Positions 20,956 through 30,219 are shown, counted from the stretch's first letter. The stretch is 64,000 nucleotides of DNA from Fusobacterium perfoetens (GCF_021531595.1 NZ_JADYUD010000001.1:186001-250000), one strand, 5' to 3'. Made by a program: numbers and translations. The notes: a model not told the origin generated them from the sequence alone.

Positions 20956-22386
20956 TTAAATCTTTTCATAGAAAATATTTATATCAAAATTACTGAAGGA
21001 GAAAGATTCCTTAGAAATAATACTTATAATTAATTTATCATCTGTGAAAATATAATTTTTAGATGTATATGAAATAGTTGTAAAAATAGAATTACTATTT
21101 TTTAAATCCTTTTCTATAATATAAGTTTTACTTTGAGCATCTTCTGAACTATTATATACATCAAGTTTAAATTCAGCAGAAGTTTGACAGCTGTCTTTTA
21201 AACATATATTGTGAATATCAATATCAATTTTCACAAGATCATCTGCAGACACTTTTTTAGGAAGAGTAATTTCATAGGAAAAATTCTCTGAATACTTATC
21301 ATTTGTAAAAGCATAGTTGCATTGGCTTATAGATTGTTCTCCTGCAAGGCTCATCATCATTTTTTGTTTAATTTCTTCCATAGAAATATTTTTTCCAAGA
21401 AGATACATAAGTTTTGTTACAGCAGCTTCAGGAGTAAGATCACTTCCACTTATAACACCAGCCTGAATAAGACGGCTGCTTGCTTCATAAAGTCCCATTT
21501 TAACCATTCCTGTTGTGCATTGAGAAATATTTACAACAATTATTCCTTTAGAATTAAGATATTCAATAACTTCTATAAATTCATCAGAAGTAGGAGCATT
21601 TCCGTTTCCATATGTCTTAAGAACAACTCCCTTTAATTCTGTCATGTTTGTAAAAAGATTCTTTAAAAATGAAGGCTTAATTCCTGGAAAAAGTTCAAGG
21701 ATAAGAACATTATTATCAAAACATGGTTCTATAAAAAAAGGTTTCTTAGGAAGAGGAGAAATATTTCTTGATATTTTTATTTCTGCTCCCACTTCTCCAA
21801 GAGGTTGAAAATTTGGAGAAGAAAAACCAAAATAATTTGTAGCATCATTTTTTCTGGCTCTGTTTCCTCTTATAAGAGAATCTCTGAAAAAAATAGCAAC
21901 TTCAGGTACAAGAGGGATGTCATAAAGTGAATGTCCTGCAATTTCAATAGATGTAATAAGATTTTGAAGAGCATCACTTCTTACAGATTGAAGTGGCTTT
22001 TGAGAACCTGTAAGAATTACAGGTTTTGAAAGGTTTCTAAGCACAAAAGAAAGAGCAGAAGCAGTGTATGCCATTGTATCTGTTCCATGCAGAATAACAA
22101 AACCTCTGTATTTATTATAGTTTTCGTAAATAATGTGAGCTATTTTTATCCATGCTTCAGGTGACATGTTTGATGAATCTATAAGAGGACTAAGCTGACA
22201 GTAATCTATAGGAAAACTATTAAGCACAGGAAAATCTTTTGAAACTTCTTCCCAGTTGTTTGCAGGTCTTAAAGGACTGTAAGGATTTCCTTTTTCTTGA
22301 TGAACCATACAAATAGTTCCCCCTGTATTTATAATTAAAATTTTATCTTCTATTTTTATCAACTCCTTTTGGAAAACTAAAATCAT
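20956..22386 (-). CDS. L-asparaginase with a C-terminal beta-rich extension
   Basis: Hydrolyses asparagine to aspartate and ammonia. The two threonine motifs are present (INTGGTI with Thr24; ILHGTDTMAYT at 99-109), together with LTGSQKPLQSVRSDA, as in the type I enzymes. There is no signal peptide, so it should be cytosolic. The asparaginase part ends near residue 355, and about 115 more residues form a separate beta-rich tail not found in the roughly 340-residue E. coli AnsA. The start is uncertain. ATG 22386 has no ribosome site and lies only 5 bases after a TATAAT on the same strand. AAAAGGAG lies at codons 6-8, and no ATG follows it. Confidence 0.85.
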   Translation of the reverse strand: MILVFQKELIKIEDKILIINTGGTICMVHQEKGNPYSPLRPANNWEEVSKDFPVLNSFPIDYCQLSPLIDSSNMSPEAWIKIAHIIYENYNKYRGFVILHGTDTMAYTASALSFVLRNLSKPVILTGSQKPLQSVRSDALQNLITSIEIAGHSLYDIPLVPEVAIFFRDSLIRGNRARKNDATNYFGFSSPNFQPLGEVGAEIKISRNISPLPKKPFFIEPCFDNNVLILELFPGIKPSFLKNLFTNMTELKGVVLKTYGNGNAPTSDEFIEVIEYLNSKGIIVVNISQCTTGMVKMGLYEASSRLIQAGVISGSDLTPEAAVTKLMYLLGKNISMEEIKQKMMMSLAGEQSISQCNYAFTNDKYSENFSYEITLPKKVSADDLVKIDIDIHNICLKDSCQTSAEFKLDVYNSSEDAQSKTYIIEKDLKNSNSIFTTISYTSKNYIFTDDKLIISIISKESFSFSNFDINIFYEKI

Positions 22387-22391
22387 ATCAC

Positions 22392-22397
22392 ATTATA
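22392..22397 (-). promoter_or_regulatory. Candidate -10 element for the asparaginase gene
   Basis: A perfect TATAAT on the minus strand, 5 bases upstream of ATG 22386. No convincing -35 is seen. If it is used, transcription would begin at about that ATG, which argues for a more internal translation start. Confidence 0.4.
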
Positions 22398-22476
22398 ATA
22401 TAAATACTACAAAAATAAAAATAAATTATATATTTTTAATCAATGTAAAAATATTGTATGAATAAAACAGAAGGTA

Positions 22477-22485
22477 TGATATACT
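22477..22485 (+). promoter_or_regulatory. Candidate extended -10 promoter of the shikimate-kinase-like gene
   Basis: TGATATACT is an extended -10 element 20 bases before ATG 22506. It implies a very short leader and rules out the more upstream ATG at 22458. Confidence 0.4.
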
Positions 22486-22505
22486 CTAAAATGAGAGGTG
22501 AAAAT

Positions 22506-23021
22506 ATGAAAGATAATATTGCTCTGATTGGATTTATGGGCAGTGGAAAAACGACAATAGGAAGGCTTTTGGCAAAAGCTCTTGATATGAAATATATAGA
22601 TATTGACCGGGAAATAGAAAGAATAGAACAAAGACCTGTTACTGAAATCTATAAAGAAAAGGGAGAAAATTATTTTAAAGATTTAGAAAGAAAAATAATT
22701 GCCAGAGAATCTCTTGAAAATAATATAGTTATATCAACAGGAGGAGATTCAATAGTAGATAATAAAAATATAAAGAGTTTAAAAGAAACATCTTTTGTGG
22801 TATACTTAAATTGTAGCATAGATTGCATATATGAAAGAGTAAAAGATAAAACACACAGACCTCTTTTAAATGTGGAAAATGTCTATGAGACAATAGTTGA
22901 ACTTTATAATAAACGAAGAATACTTTATCAAATTTCATGTGATTTCATTGTGGATATAGATACGAATACTAATATGTATGATACAGTTGACAAGATAAAA
23001 GAAAAGTATATATTAAGTTAA
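22506..23021 (+). CDS. Shikimate kinase-like protein
   Basis: A 171-residue P-loop kinase: Walker [13 protein letters not shown] (9-20), Asp34 in [12 protein letters not shown] lid motif, and the C-terminal NKRR arginine. These fit shikimate kinase (phosphorylation of shikimate in aromatic biosynthesis). Two usual substrate residues differ: the FR-x-x-E motif reads FKDLE (Lys58) and the GGG loop reads GGD (Asp81). ATG 22506 has AGAGGTG at good distance. No other aro gene is next to it; an SDR gene follows. Confidence 0.8.
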   Translation: MKDNIALIGFMGSGKTTIGRLLAKALDMKYIDIDREIERIEQRPVTEIYKEKGENYFKDLERKIIARESLENNIVISTGGDSIVDNKNIKSLKETSFVVYLNCSIDCIYERVKDKTHRPLLNVENVYETIVELYNKRRILYQISCDFIVDIDTNTNMYDTVDKIKEKYILS

Positions 23022-23039
23022 ATTAGGAGGGAAGTTTCT

Positions 23040-23822
23040 ATGGAAAGCAGATTAACAGGAAAAGTAGTATTAATCACAGGAGCAACAGCAGGAATTGGAA
23101 GAAGTACAGCCTTTGGTTTTGCTAAAATGGGGTGCAGACTTGTTCTTCTTGTAAGAAATGCAGAAAAAGGTGAAGCACTTAAGAAAGAGATACAAGAAAA
23201 ATATGATGTAGAAATCAAACTTTTAATAGTTGATGTAAGAGATGCAAAAGGTATTGAAGCAGCAATTTTAGGTCTTCCAGAAGAATGGAAAAAAATAAGT
23301 ATTCTTGTAAATAATGCAGGTCTTGCTTATGGACTTGATAAAGTTTATAAAGCAGAAATAGATGATATTGATACTGTAATAGATACAAATATCAAAGGAA
23401 TGCTTTATGTAACAAGAGTAGTTGTACCTTTAATGCTTGAATATAAAATGGAAGGTCATGTAATTAACCTTGGTTCAATAGCAGCTGTTTCAGCTTATGC
23501 AGGTGGAGCAATTTATTGTGCTACAAAAGCAGCTATAAAACTTTTAAGTGATGGATTAAGAATAGACCTTGTTGATACTCCAATAAAAGTTACTAATATT
23601 CAGCCAGGTGTTGTAGAAACAGGATTCAGCCTTGTAAGATTTAAAGGAGATAAAGAAAGAGCAGATGCTGTTTATAGAGGAATAGAAGCTCTTACTCCAG
23701 ATGATGTTGCTGATACTATTGTTTATGCTGCAAATATTCCACATAATGTTCAATTAACTGAAATCACAATGACTCCTTGCCATCAAGCTGATGGAAGATG
23801 TATTCATAAAGAAGTAAAATAG
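23040..23822 (+). CDS. Short-chain dehydrogenase/reductase (YdfG-like)
   Basis: Classical SDR of 260 residues. It has the cofactor motif TGATAGIG (13-20), NNAG (91-94) and the catalytic Ser146, Tyr159 and Lys163. The end segment LTEITMTPCHQADGR resembles the C-terminal region of NADP-dependent serine/3-hydroxy acid dehydrogenases such as YdfG, so that activity is the best guess. Strong ribosome site AGGAGGGAAG. Ends at a terminator that also marks the left border of the defence island. Confidence 0.85.
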   Translation: MESRLTGKVVLITGATAGIGRSTAFGFAKMGCRLVLLVRNAEKGEALKKEIQEKYDVEIKLLIVDVRDAKGIEAAILGLPEEWKKISILVNNAGLAYGLDKVYKAEIDDIDTVIDTNIKGMLYVTRVVVPLMLEYKMEGHVINLGSIAAVSAYAGGAIYCATKAAIKLLSDGLRIDLVDTPIKVTNIQPGVVETGFSLVRFKGDKERADAVYRGIEALTPDDVADTIVYAANIPHNVQLTEITMTPCHQADGRCIHKEVK

Positions 23823-23845
23823 TTGAAAAAATTATATAAGAGATT

Positions 23846-23878
23846 AAAGAGAGGGTATTTTATCCTCTCTTTTTTTAT
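23846..23878 (+). terminator. Terminator after the SDR gene
   Basis: AAAGAGAGG and CCTCTCTTT arms with a 9-base loop, followed by a T run. Confidence 0.85.
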
Positions 23879-23904
23879 AAAATAAATAATTAAAAATTTT
23901 GATA

Positions 23905-23920
23905 TAAAGTTATAACTTTA
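23905..23920. repeat. Perfect 16-bp palindrome upstream of hsdR
   Basis: TAAAGTTA followed by its reverse complement TAACTTTA, about 95 bp before the original hsdR ATG. It could be an operator, but the AT-rich background lowers confidence. Confidence 0.3.
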
Positions 23921-24015
23921 ATTTAATAATTTGAATATAATTTAGCTTAAATATATGTTAAAATAGACCTAAGATATAATGAAGAAGATAAGACTTATAT
24001 TTTTGGGGTGATTAT

Positions 24016-24057
24016 ATGGCTACAAACTTTGAATTTTAAAAAAAAGATTGGAGTATA
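24016..24057 (+). other. Original hsdR start region, interrupted by an ochre codon
   Basis: ATG 24016 follows the strong ribosome site GGGGTGAT (24005-24012) and encodes MATNFEF. Then comes TAA (24037-24039), and the same frame continues KKDWSI into the long hsdR frame without any shift. In this HsdR group a leucine normally occupies that place (NF-x-F-L-x-x-x-W), and TTA to TAA is a single base change. An A8 tract (24038-24045) overlaps the stop codon. Confidence 0.8.
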
Positions 24058-27000
24058 TTGGCTCAAATAGGAGAGATGGCAGAGTATACACTGCATAAAG
24101 ATCCAAATACTGCAATTATAAAAATAAGACAATTAGGGGAATATATAGCCAAGTTAATGATAAAGGTAGAAAGACTTCCTGAAGTTGAAAACCAGATAGA
24201 CAGAATTAGAGTTTTAAAAGACTATGATTTAATACCAGAAGATATAGATAAAATTTTTCATAAAATAAGAAAAGCTGGAAACATAGCTGTACATGATATG
24301 AAAGGTGAAATGGCAGAGGCAGAAGCTCTGCTTTCACTTGTTGTAAAACTTTGCGGCTGGTTTAATGAAGTTTATGGAAGTGACTGCACTTTTAATTCAG
24401 AAGATATAGAATATAAAACACCTGAATATATTGATTATAAAGAAAAATATGAGGCTCTTCTTTCTGAAGTTGAAATTAAGTCTAAAGAGTTTCAGGCTTT
24501 AAAATCTGAAGATATAACACATAAAACACCTGAAGAAAGAAAGAGAATAATAAGAAGTAAAAAGCCAATAGAACTTACAGAAGCAGAAACAAGAGTTCTT
24601 ATAGATGAGCAGTTAAGAGAAGCGGGTTGGGAAGTTGATACTAATTCTTTAAATTATAAATTAAATAAAACTCTTCCTGAAAAAGGAAAGGCAATGGCAA
24701 TAGCAGAGTGGCTGTGTATCAAAGAAGATGGAGAAAAAGGATATGTAGACTATGCTCTTTTTTATAAAAATACTCTATATGGTGTGATTGAAGCTAAAAG
24801 ATATGGTGTAGATATTACTTCTGCACTTAATAGAGATGCAAGAATGTATGCTAAAGGTATATTTATTCCTGAAGATATTAAACTTTGTGATGGAGCTCCA
24901 TACAGTAAATATAAAGTTCCTTTTATGTTTGCAAGCAATGGAAGAGAATATAATAAAGATTTAATTGAAAAATCAGGTATCTGGTTTTTAGATGGAAGAA
25001 AAGAAAATAATGTTTCAAAGCCTCTGAAAGGATTTTATTCTCCTGAAAACTTAGAGAAATTGATGGAAAAAGATGATGATTTAGCAAATAAAAGACTTGC
25101 TGAAAATTCAATAGAATATTTAAAGTCACCAGATGGATTAAATTTAAGATATTATCAGGCTGAGGCAATAGAAGCTGTAGAAAATGCTCTTATAAGTGGA
25201 AAACATAAAGTTCTTCTTACAATGGCAACAGGAACAGGTAAAACAAGAGTTGCCCTTGGAATAATATACAGACTGATAAAAAGCAAGAAATATAATAGAA
25301 TCTTATTTGTTGTTGACAGAGCAAGTCTTGGAGAACAGGCAAATGATACATTTAAAAACACAAAAATAGAAGACCAATATACACTGTCACAGCTTTACGA
25401 TATAAAAGATTTAGAGAGCAAGTTCCCTGAACATGATACAAAAGTACATATTGTAACAGTTCAAGGACTTATTAAAAGAGTTTTATTCCCAAATGATGAG
25501 AATTATCTTTCAGTAGGAGATTATGACTGTATTATCGTTGATGAAGCTCACAGAGGATATATTTTAGATAGAGTTCCAACAGAGGAAGAAGCTCTTATAA
25601 GAGATGAAAAAGAATATCAAAGTAAATATAGAAATGTTATAGAATATTTTGATGCAGATAAAATAGCTCTTACAGCAACACCTGCTCTTCATACTTATGA
25701 AATATTTGGAAACCCTGTTTATGAATATTCATACAGACAAGCTGTACTTGACGGTTACCTTGTAGATTTTGAGCCACCATATAAAATAGTTACAAAGCTT
25801 GGAAAAGATGGGATACATTATGAAAAAGGCAGTGAGATAAAGGTTTATGATACATCTACACAGGAAGTAAAGATAGTTGAAAACTTGGAGGATGAACTTG
25901 ATTTTGATATTACAAAATTCAATACTAAAGTTATAACAGAGGGATTTAACAGAGCTGTATGTCAGGCTCTTGTAAATGAAATAAGCCCAGAGGGAGAAGA
26001 AAAAACTCTTATCTTTGCAGCAAATGATGAGCATGCAGATATGGTTGTAAGAATTTTAAGAGAAGAGTTTGAAAATCTTGGAGCTTACCAGATGAATAAT
26101 GACATGATAACTAAGATAACAGGCTCTGTAAAAGATGTTGATAAACTTATAAGAAAGTTTAAAAATGATAATTACCCTACAATAGCTGTTACAGTTGACC
26201 TGCTTACAACAGGAATAGATGTTCCAAAAATTTGCAATCTTGTGTTTTTAAGAAAAGTAAAAAGCAGAATTTTATATGAACAGATGATAGGAAGAGCAAC
26301 TAGACTTTGTCCTTCAATAAATAAAGAATGCTTCAAAATATATGATGCAGTTGATATTTATAAGGATTTGGAAAAATACTCAGATATGAAACCTGTTGTT
26401 ACAAGTCCTAAAACTTCTATAGAAGATTTATTTAAAAATTTTGACGATATAAAAGAAGATGAGAAATCTGTATCATATTTTATGGAACAGATTGTTGCAA
26501 GACTTCAGAGAAAGAAAAATGTTATTAAAAAAGAAAATGAAAATCGTATCAAAGTTCTATCAAAAGAAATGAGAGGGGAAGAGATAACAGATATAGATAA
26601 ATATTTTTCTGATTTAAAAAATGCAGAGGATAGTAAAAAAATTGAAGTTTTAGAAAAAGAAAAAGAGTTTTTAATATATCTTGATAAAATTAGAATAGAA
26701 AATAATAATTATAAGGTTATATCACATGAAAGTGATGAAGTTCTTTCAATAGAGCAAGATTATGGAGAAAATAAGACTCCTGAAGATTATCTTGAAAGTT
26801 TTAAAAAATATGTAAAAGAGAATGAAGATAAAATTGAGGCTCTAAAAATACTTAAGACATCTCCAAAGGCTTTTACTAAGGAAGATTTAAAAGAGATAAA
26901 AAAATCTCTTGATGCCTATGGATATAGTGAAACAAACCTTAATACAGCTTATAAGACTGTAAAAAATGAAGATATTTTAATAGATATTATTTCTTTTGTT

Positions 27001-27288
27001 AAATATGCAATTACAGAAGATAAAAATGAGCTTATAAGCAAAGATGAAAAAATAAGAAAAGTTATGGAAAAAATAAGAAAACTTAATACTAAATGGAGCA
27101 AACCTCAAGAACAGCTTCTTAAAAGAATAGAAGCTATGTTAAGAGGCGATGAATATATTACAAAAGAAGATTTTAATGATGGACAATTTAAAAAAACTTA
27201 TGGAGGAGCTGAAAGAATAGATAAAATTTTACAAGGAAAACTTGATGAAATTATGGAAATAATATATGATGGCATTCTGCTAAATTAA
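24058..27288 (+). CDS. hsdR: Type I restriction enzyme subunit R (HsdR), N-terminus interrupted
   Basis: The motor and nuclease subunit of a type I restriction system. In order: a DUF4145-like helical domain (about residues 1-110), the HSDR_N nuclease region with D-x(n)-GVIEAK (about 225-247), and a DEAD-type translocase with Walker A MATGTGKT (about 388-395), DEAH (about 495) and the motif VI region YEQMIGRATRL. A long helical C-terminus (about 800-1076) follows. The first in-frame start after the upstream ochre codon is TTG 24058, four bases after GGAG, a weak reinitiation site. The rest is intact, so the protein may be made poorly or not at all. Confidence 0.85.
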   Translation: MAQIGEMAEYTLHKDPNTAIIKIRQLGEYIAKLMIKVERLPEVENQIDRIRVLKDYDLIPEDIDKIFHKIRKAGNIAVHDMKGEMAEAEALLSLVVKLCGWFNEVYGSDCTFNSEDIEYKTPEYIDYKEKYEALLSEVEIKSKEFQALKSEDITHKTPEERKRIIRSKKPIELTEAETRVLIDEQLREAGWEVDTNSLNYKLNKTLPEKGKAMAIAEWLCIKEDGEKGYVDYALFYKNTLYGVIEAKRYGVDITSALNRDARMYAKGIFIPEDIKLCDGAPYSKYKVPFMFASNGREYNKDLIEKSGIWFLDGRKENNVSKPLKGFYSPENLEKLMEKDDDLANKRLAENSIEYLKSPDGLNLRYYQAEAIEAVENALISGKHKVLLTMATGTGKTRVALGIIYRLIKSKKYNRILFVVDRASLGEQANDTFKNTKIEDQYTLSQLYDIKDLESKFPEHDTKVHIVTVQGLIKRVLFPNDENYLSVGDYDCIIVDEAHRGYILDRVPTEEEALIRDEKEYQSKYRNVIEYFDADKIALTATPALHTYEIFGNPVYEYSYRQAVLDGYLVDFEPPYKIVTKLGKDGIHYEKGSEIKVYDTSTQEVKIVENLEDELDFDITKFNTKVITEGFNRAVCQALVNEISPEGEEKTLIFAANDEHADMVVRILREEFENLGAYQMNNDMITKITGSVKDVDKLIRKFKNDNYPTIAVTVDLLTTGIDVPKICNLVFLRKVKSRILYEQMIGRATRLCPSINKECFKIYDAVDIYKDLEKYSDMKPVVTSPKTSIEDLFKNFDDIKEDEKSVSYFMEQIVARLQRKKNVIKKENENRIKVLSKEMRGEEITDIDKYFSDLKNAEDSKKIEVLEKEKEFLIYLDKIRIENNNYKVISHESDEVLSIEQDYGENKTPEDYLESFKKYVKENEDKIEALKILKTSPKAFTKEDLKEIKKSLDAYGYSETNLNTAYKTVKNEDILIDIISFVKYAITEDKNELISKDEKIRKVMEKIRKLNTKWSKPQEQLLKRIEAMLRGDEYITKEDFNDGQFKKTYGGAERIDKILQGKLDEIMEIIYDGILLN

Positions 27289-27308
27289 TAAATTGAGAGG
27301 ATAAGAAA

Positions 27309-28742
27309 ATGACTAATAACGAAATTGTACAAAAATTATGGAATTTATGTAATGTTTTAAGAGATGACGGGATAACTTACCATGAATATGTAACTGAGCT
27401 TACATATATTTTATTTTTAAGAATAGCAAATGAGCTTGGAACAGAAGATAAAATAGGAATCCCTGAAGAATATAGATGGGAAGAACTTGCAAAACTTGAT
27501 GGGACAGACCTTAGAAATAAATATCAAGAAGCTCTTTTAAGACTTGGTAAAAATTCATCAACACTTGGAACTATATACAGAAATGCTCAGACAAGAATTG
27601 CAGAGCCAGCAAACCTAAAGAAAATATTTACTGAAATCAATAAAATAGAATGGTATTCAGAAGATAAAGAAAATCTTGGAGATTTATATGAGGGACTTTT
27701 AGAAAAAAATGCCTCTGAAAAAAAATCAGGAGCAGGGCAATATTTCACACCAAGAGTTTTAATTGATTCAATGGTAAGAGTTATAAAACCTGAATTAGGA
27801 GAAAGAATATGTGATCCTGCAGGAGGAACTTTTGGATTTATAATAGCAGCTGACAAATATTTAAAAGAAAAATATGATGATTATTTTGGAACTGATGAAA
27901 GACCTATTACAGATGAAGAAAGAGAATATCAAGAAACAAAAGCTTTTTCAGCTTGTGAGTTAGTACCTGATACACATAGATTAGGGCTTATGAATGCTAT
28001 TCTTCATGAAATTGGAGGAAATTTCATTCAGGGGGATACATTATCAGAGTTTGGAAAACAGCTTAACGGTTTTGATATAGTCCTATCAAATCCACCATTT
28101 GGAACTAAAAAAGGAGGAGAAAGAGCAACAAGAGATGACCTTATTTATGATACATCAAACAAACAGCTTAACTTCTTACAAGTGATATATAATTCTTTAA
28201 GAACTTCTGGAAAAGCTAGAGCAGCAATAGTTCTTCCTGATAATGTTTTATTTGAAGGTGGAGTTGGAAAAGATATTCGTATAGATTTAATGAATAAATG
28301 TAATCTTCATACAATACTAAGACTTCCAACAGGAATATTCTATGCTCAGGGAGTAAAAACAAATGTATTATTTTTCACAAGAGGAAAATCAAATGAAAAT
28401 AATACAAAAGAGATTTGGTACTATGATTTAAGAAGCAATATGCCAAACTTTGGAAAGACAAATCCATTAACAAAAGAACATTTTGAAGAATTTGAAAGAA
28501 CTTTTGACAATGCTGAAGAAAAAGAAAAACTTGAAAGATGGACAAAAGTAACTCTTGAAGAAATTGAAAAGAAAGATTACTCACTTGATATGGGACTTTT
28601 AAAAGTGGAAGATAATGCAGAAGAACTTCAAAATCCTATTGAAAACGGTGAAGAATGTATAGAAAAATTAGAAGAAGCTCTTGATTTATTAAAAGGAATC
28701 TTAAAAGAGCTAGATCTTTGCGGGGTGAAAAAAGATGCTTAA
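27309..28742 (+). CDS. hsdM: Type I restriction-modification system methyltransferase subunit (HsdM)
   Basis: Adenine-N6 methyltransferase that works with HsdS. It has an N-terminal helical HsdM_N domain (residues 1-130), the SAM motif ICDPAGGTFGFI (about 170-181) and the catalytic NPPFG (about 261-265). At 477 residues it is normal length and intact. GAGAGGAT is a fair ribosome site. The stop overlaps the start of hsdS by 8 bases, as expected for a complex made in fixed ratio. Confidence 0.95.
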   Translation: MTNNEIVQKLWNLCNVLRDDGITYHEYVTELTYILFLRIANELGTEDKIGIPEEYRWEELAKLDGTDLRNKYQEALLRLGKNSSTLGTIYRNAQTRIAEPANLKKIFTEINKIEWYSEDKENLGDLYEGLLEKNASEKKSGAGQYFTPRVLIDSMVRVIKPELGERICDPAGGTFGFIIAADKYLKEKYDDYFGTDERPITDEEREYQETKAFSACELVPDTHRLGLMNAILHEIGGNFIQGDTLSEFGKQLNGFDIVLSNPPFGTKKGGERATRDDLIYDTSNKQLNFLQVIYNSLRTSGKARAAIVLPDNVLFEGGVGKDIRIDLMNKCNLHTILRLPTGIFYAQGVKTNVLFFTRGKSNENNTKEIWYYDLRSNMPNFGKTNPLTKEHFEEFERTFDNAEEKEKLERWTKVTLEEIEKKDYSLDMGLLKVEDNAEELQNPIENGEECIEKLEEALDLLKGILKELDLCGVKKDA

Positions 28743-30219
28743 GAAAAAAGATAATCTTTTACCAGAAGAAAGATTAATAAAAGCAGTAATTCCCAAAGAA
28801 GAAGAGCCTTATAAAGTTCCAGATAATTGGGTATGGACAAGATTAGGAAATATTTTAGAGTTAAAAAATGGAGTTGCCGTAAATAGTAATGAATATGGAA
28901 CGGGAAATACTCCATTAATTAGGATTTCAAATATTCAAAATAACAGAGTAGATTTAACAGAAGCAGCAAGAATAAAGTTACAAGAGAAATATAAAAAATA
29001 TTTATTAGAAAAAAATGATTTGCTTTTGGCCATGTCTGGTGCAACAACTGGAAAAATAGGAATTTTTAATGAAGATATAATTTGTGTTCAGAATCAACGT
29101 GTAGGAAATTTAAAAATAAAATATGGCATGACTCATGGTTATAGAAATTACTATTTTCAAAAAATGCAAGAAGAATTATTAAGACTAGCCTATGGAGGAG
29201 CACAGCCTAATATAAGTGGGAATATTATAGAAAATTTATTACTTCCATTATCGCCACTTGAGGAACAAAAAAGAATAGTTGAAAAGTTAGATTCTTTGTT
29301 TGAAAAAATAGGAAAGATAAAAGAAATTATTGAAGAGATAAAAGAAAAAACATCTTTAAGGAGAGAAGCTGTTCTTTCAAAAGCATTTACAGGAGAATTG
29401 ACAGAAAAATGGAGAGCAGAAAATAAAACTGAAAATGCAAAAGAACTTCTTTTAAAAATCAATGAAGAAAAATTAAAAAACAATCTTAAGGCAAAAATAA
29501 AAGATGTTTCTGAAATGCTTGTTAATGAAGATGAAGTTCCTTATAAAGTTCCTGAAAATTGGGTATGGACAAGATTAGGAGATATAACAGAGATTAATCC
29601 TAAAAAGAAAGTTCTTGACTTTAACGAAGATGAAGAAGTGTCATTTGTTCCTATGAAATCTGTTTCAGAAGAAACAGGAAGAATTGAAAAAATAGAATAT
29701 GAAAAATATTCTAAATTAAAAAAAGGTTACACACAATTTATTGAAGAAGATGTACTTTTTGCCAAAATAACTCCTTGTATGGAAAATGGAAAATGTGCTA
29801 TAGCAGAAAATTTAAAAAATAATATTGGATACGGTACAACTGAATTTCATGTTTTGAGATGTTATCAAGGAGTAATTAATAGTTTATTACACAAATTTTT
29901 AAGACAGGAAAATTTTAGAAAAGAAGCAGAATATAATATGACAGGAAGTGTTGGTTTTAGAAGAGTACCTGTTGATTTCTTAAAAAGTACATTATTCCCT
30001 TTACCTCCACTTGATGAGCAAAAAGAAATAGTAAGAATTTTAGATAAAGTTTTTGAGGAGGAAAATAAAATTTCTGAACTTATCTCACTGGAAGAAAAGG
30101 TAGAAATTTTAGAAAAAACTATTCTTGATAAAGCATTCCGTGGAGAGCTTGGAACAGGAAATTCTGACGATGAACCTGCAATAGAATTATTAAAAAGAGC
30201 ACTAGAAAAGAATAAATAA
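28735..30219 (+). CDS. hsdS: Type I restriction-modification specificity subunit (HsdS)
   Basis: Recognises the two halves of the target sequence. Two target-recognition domains (about residues 18-185 and 262-430) are separated by long helical spacers (about 186-240 and 440-490). Both domains begin with the same segment, NWVWTRLG, encoded by a 42-bp direct repeat. Both end with a PL-x(2)-L-x-EQK motif. At 494 residues it is complete. The ribosome site GGGGTG lies inside hsdM. The target sequence cannot be predicted. Confidence 0.95.
   Translation: MLKKKDNLLPEERLIKAVIPKEEEPYKVPDNWVWTRLGNILELKNGVAVNSNEYGTGNTPLIRISNIQNNRVDLTEAARIKLQEKYKKYLLEKNDLLLAMSGATTGKIGIFNEDIICVQNQRVGNLKIKYGMTHGYRNYYFQKMQEELLRLAYGGAQPNISGNIIENLLLPLSPLEEQKRIVEKLDSLFEKIGKIKEIIEEIKEKTSLRREAVLSKAFTGELTEKWRAENKTENAKELLLKINEEKLKNNLKAKIKDVSEMLVNEDEVPYKVPENWVWTRLGDITEINPKKKVLDFNEDEEVSFVPMKSVSEETGRIEKIEYEKYSKLKKGYTQFIEEDVLFAKITPCMENGKCAIAENLKNNIGYGTTEFHVLRCYQGVINSLLHKFLRQENFRKEAEYNMTGSVGFRRVPVDFLKSTLFPLPPLDEQKEIVRILDKVFEEENKISELISLEEKVEILEKTILDKAFRGELGTGNSDDEPAIELLKRALEKNK
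28807..28848 (+). repeat. Direct repeat copy 1 in hsdS
   Basis: A 42-bp segment at the start of the first recognition domain, matching 29539-29580 at 40 of 42 positions by my count, offset 732 bp (in frame). Encodes PYKVP-x-NWVWTRLG. Confidence 0.85.
29539..29580 (+). repeat. Direct repeat copy 2 in hsdS
   Basis: Second copy of the 42-bp repeat, at the start of the second recognition domain. Repeats of this kind allow in-frame recombination between specificity domains. Confidence 0.85.

Noticed and set aside
24040-24045. A-tract after the hsdR stop as a phase-variation switch
   Set aside because: The frame before and after the tract is already the same, so a length change would not remove the TAA; a base substitution fits better.
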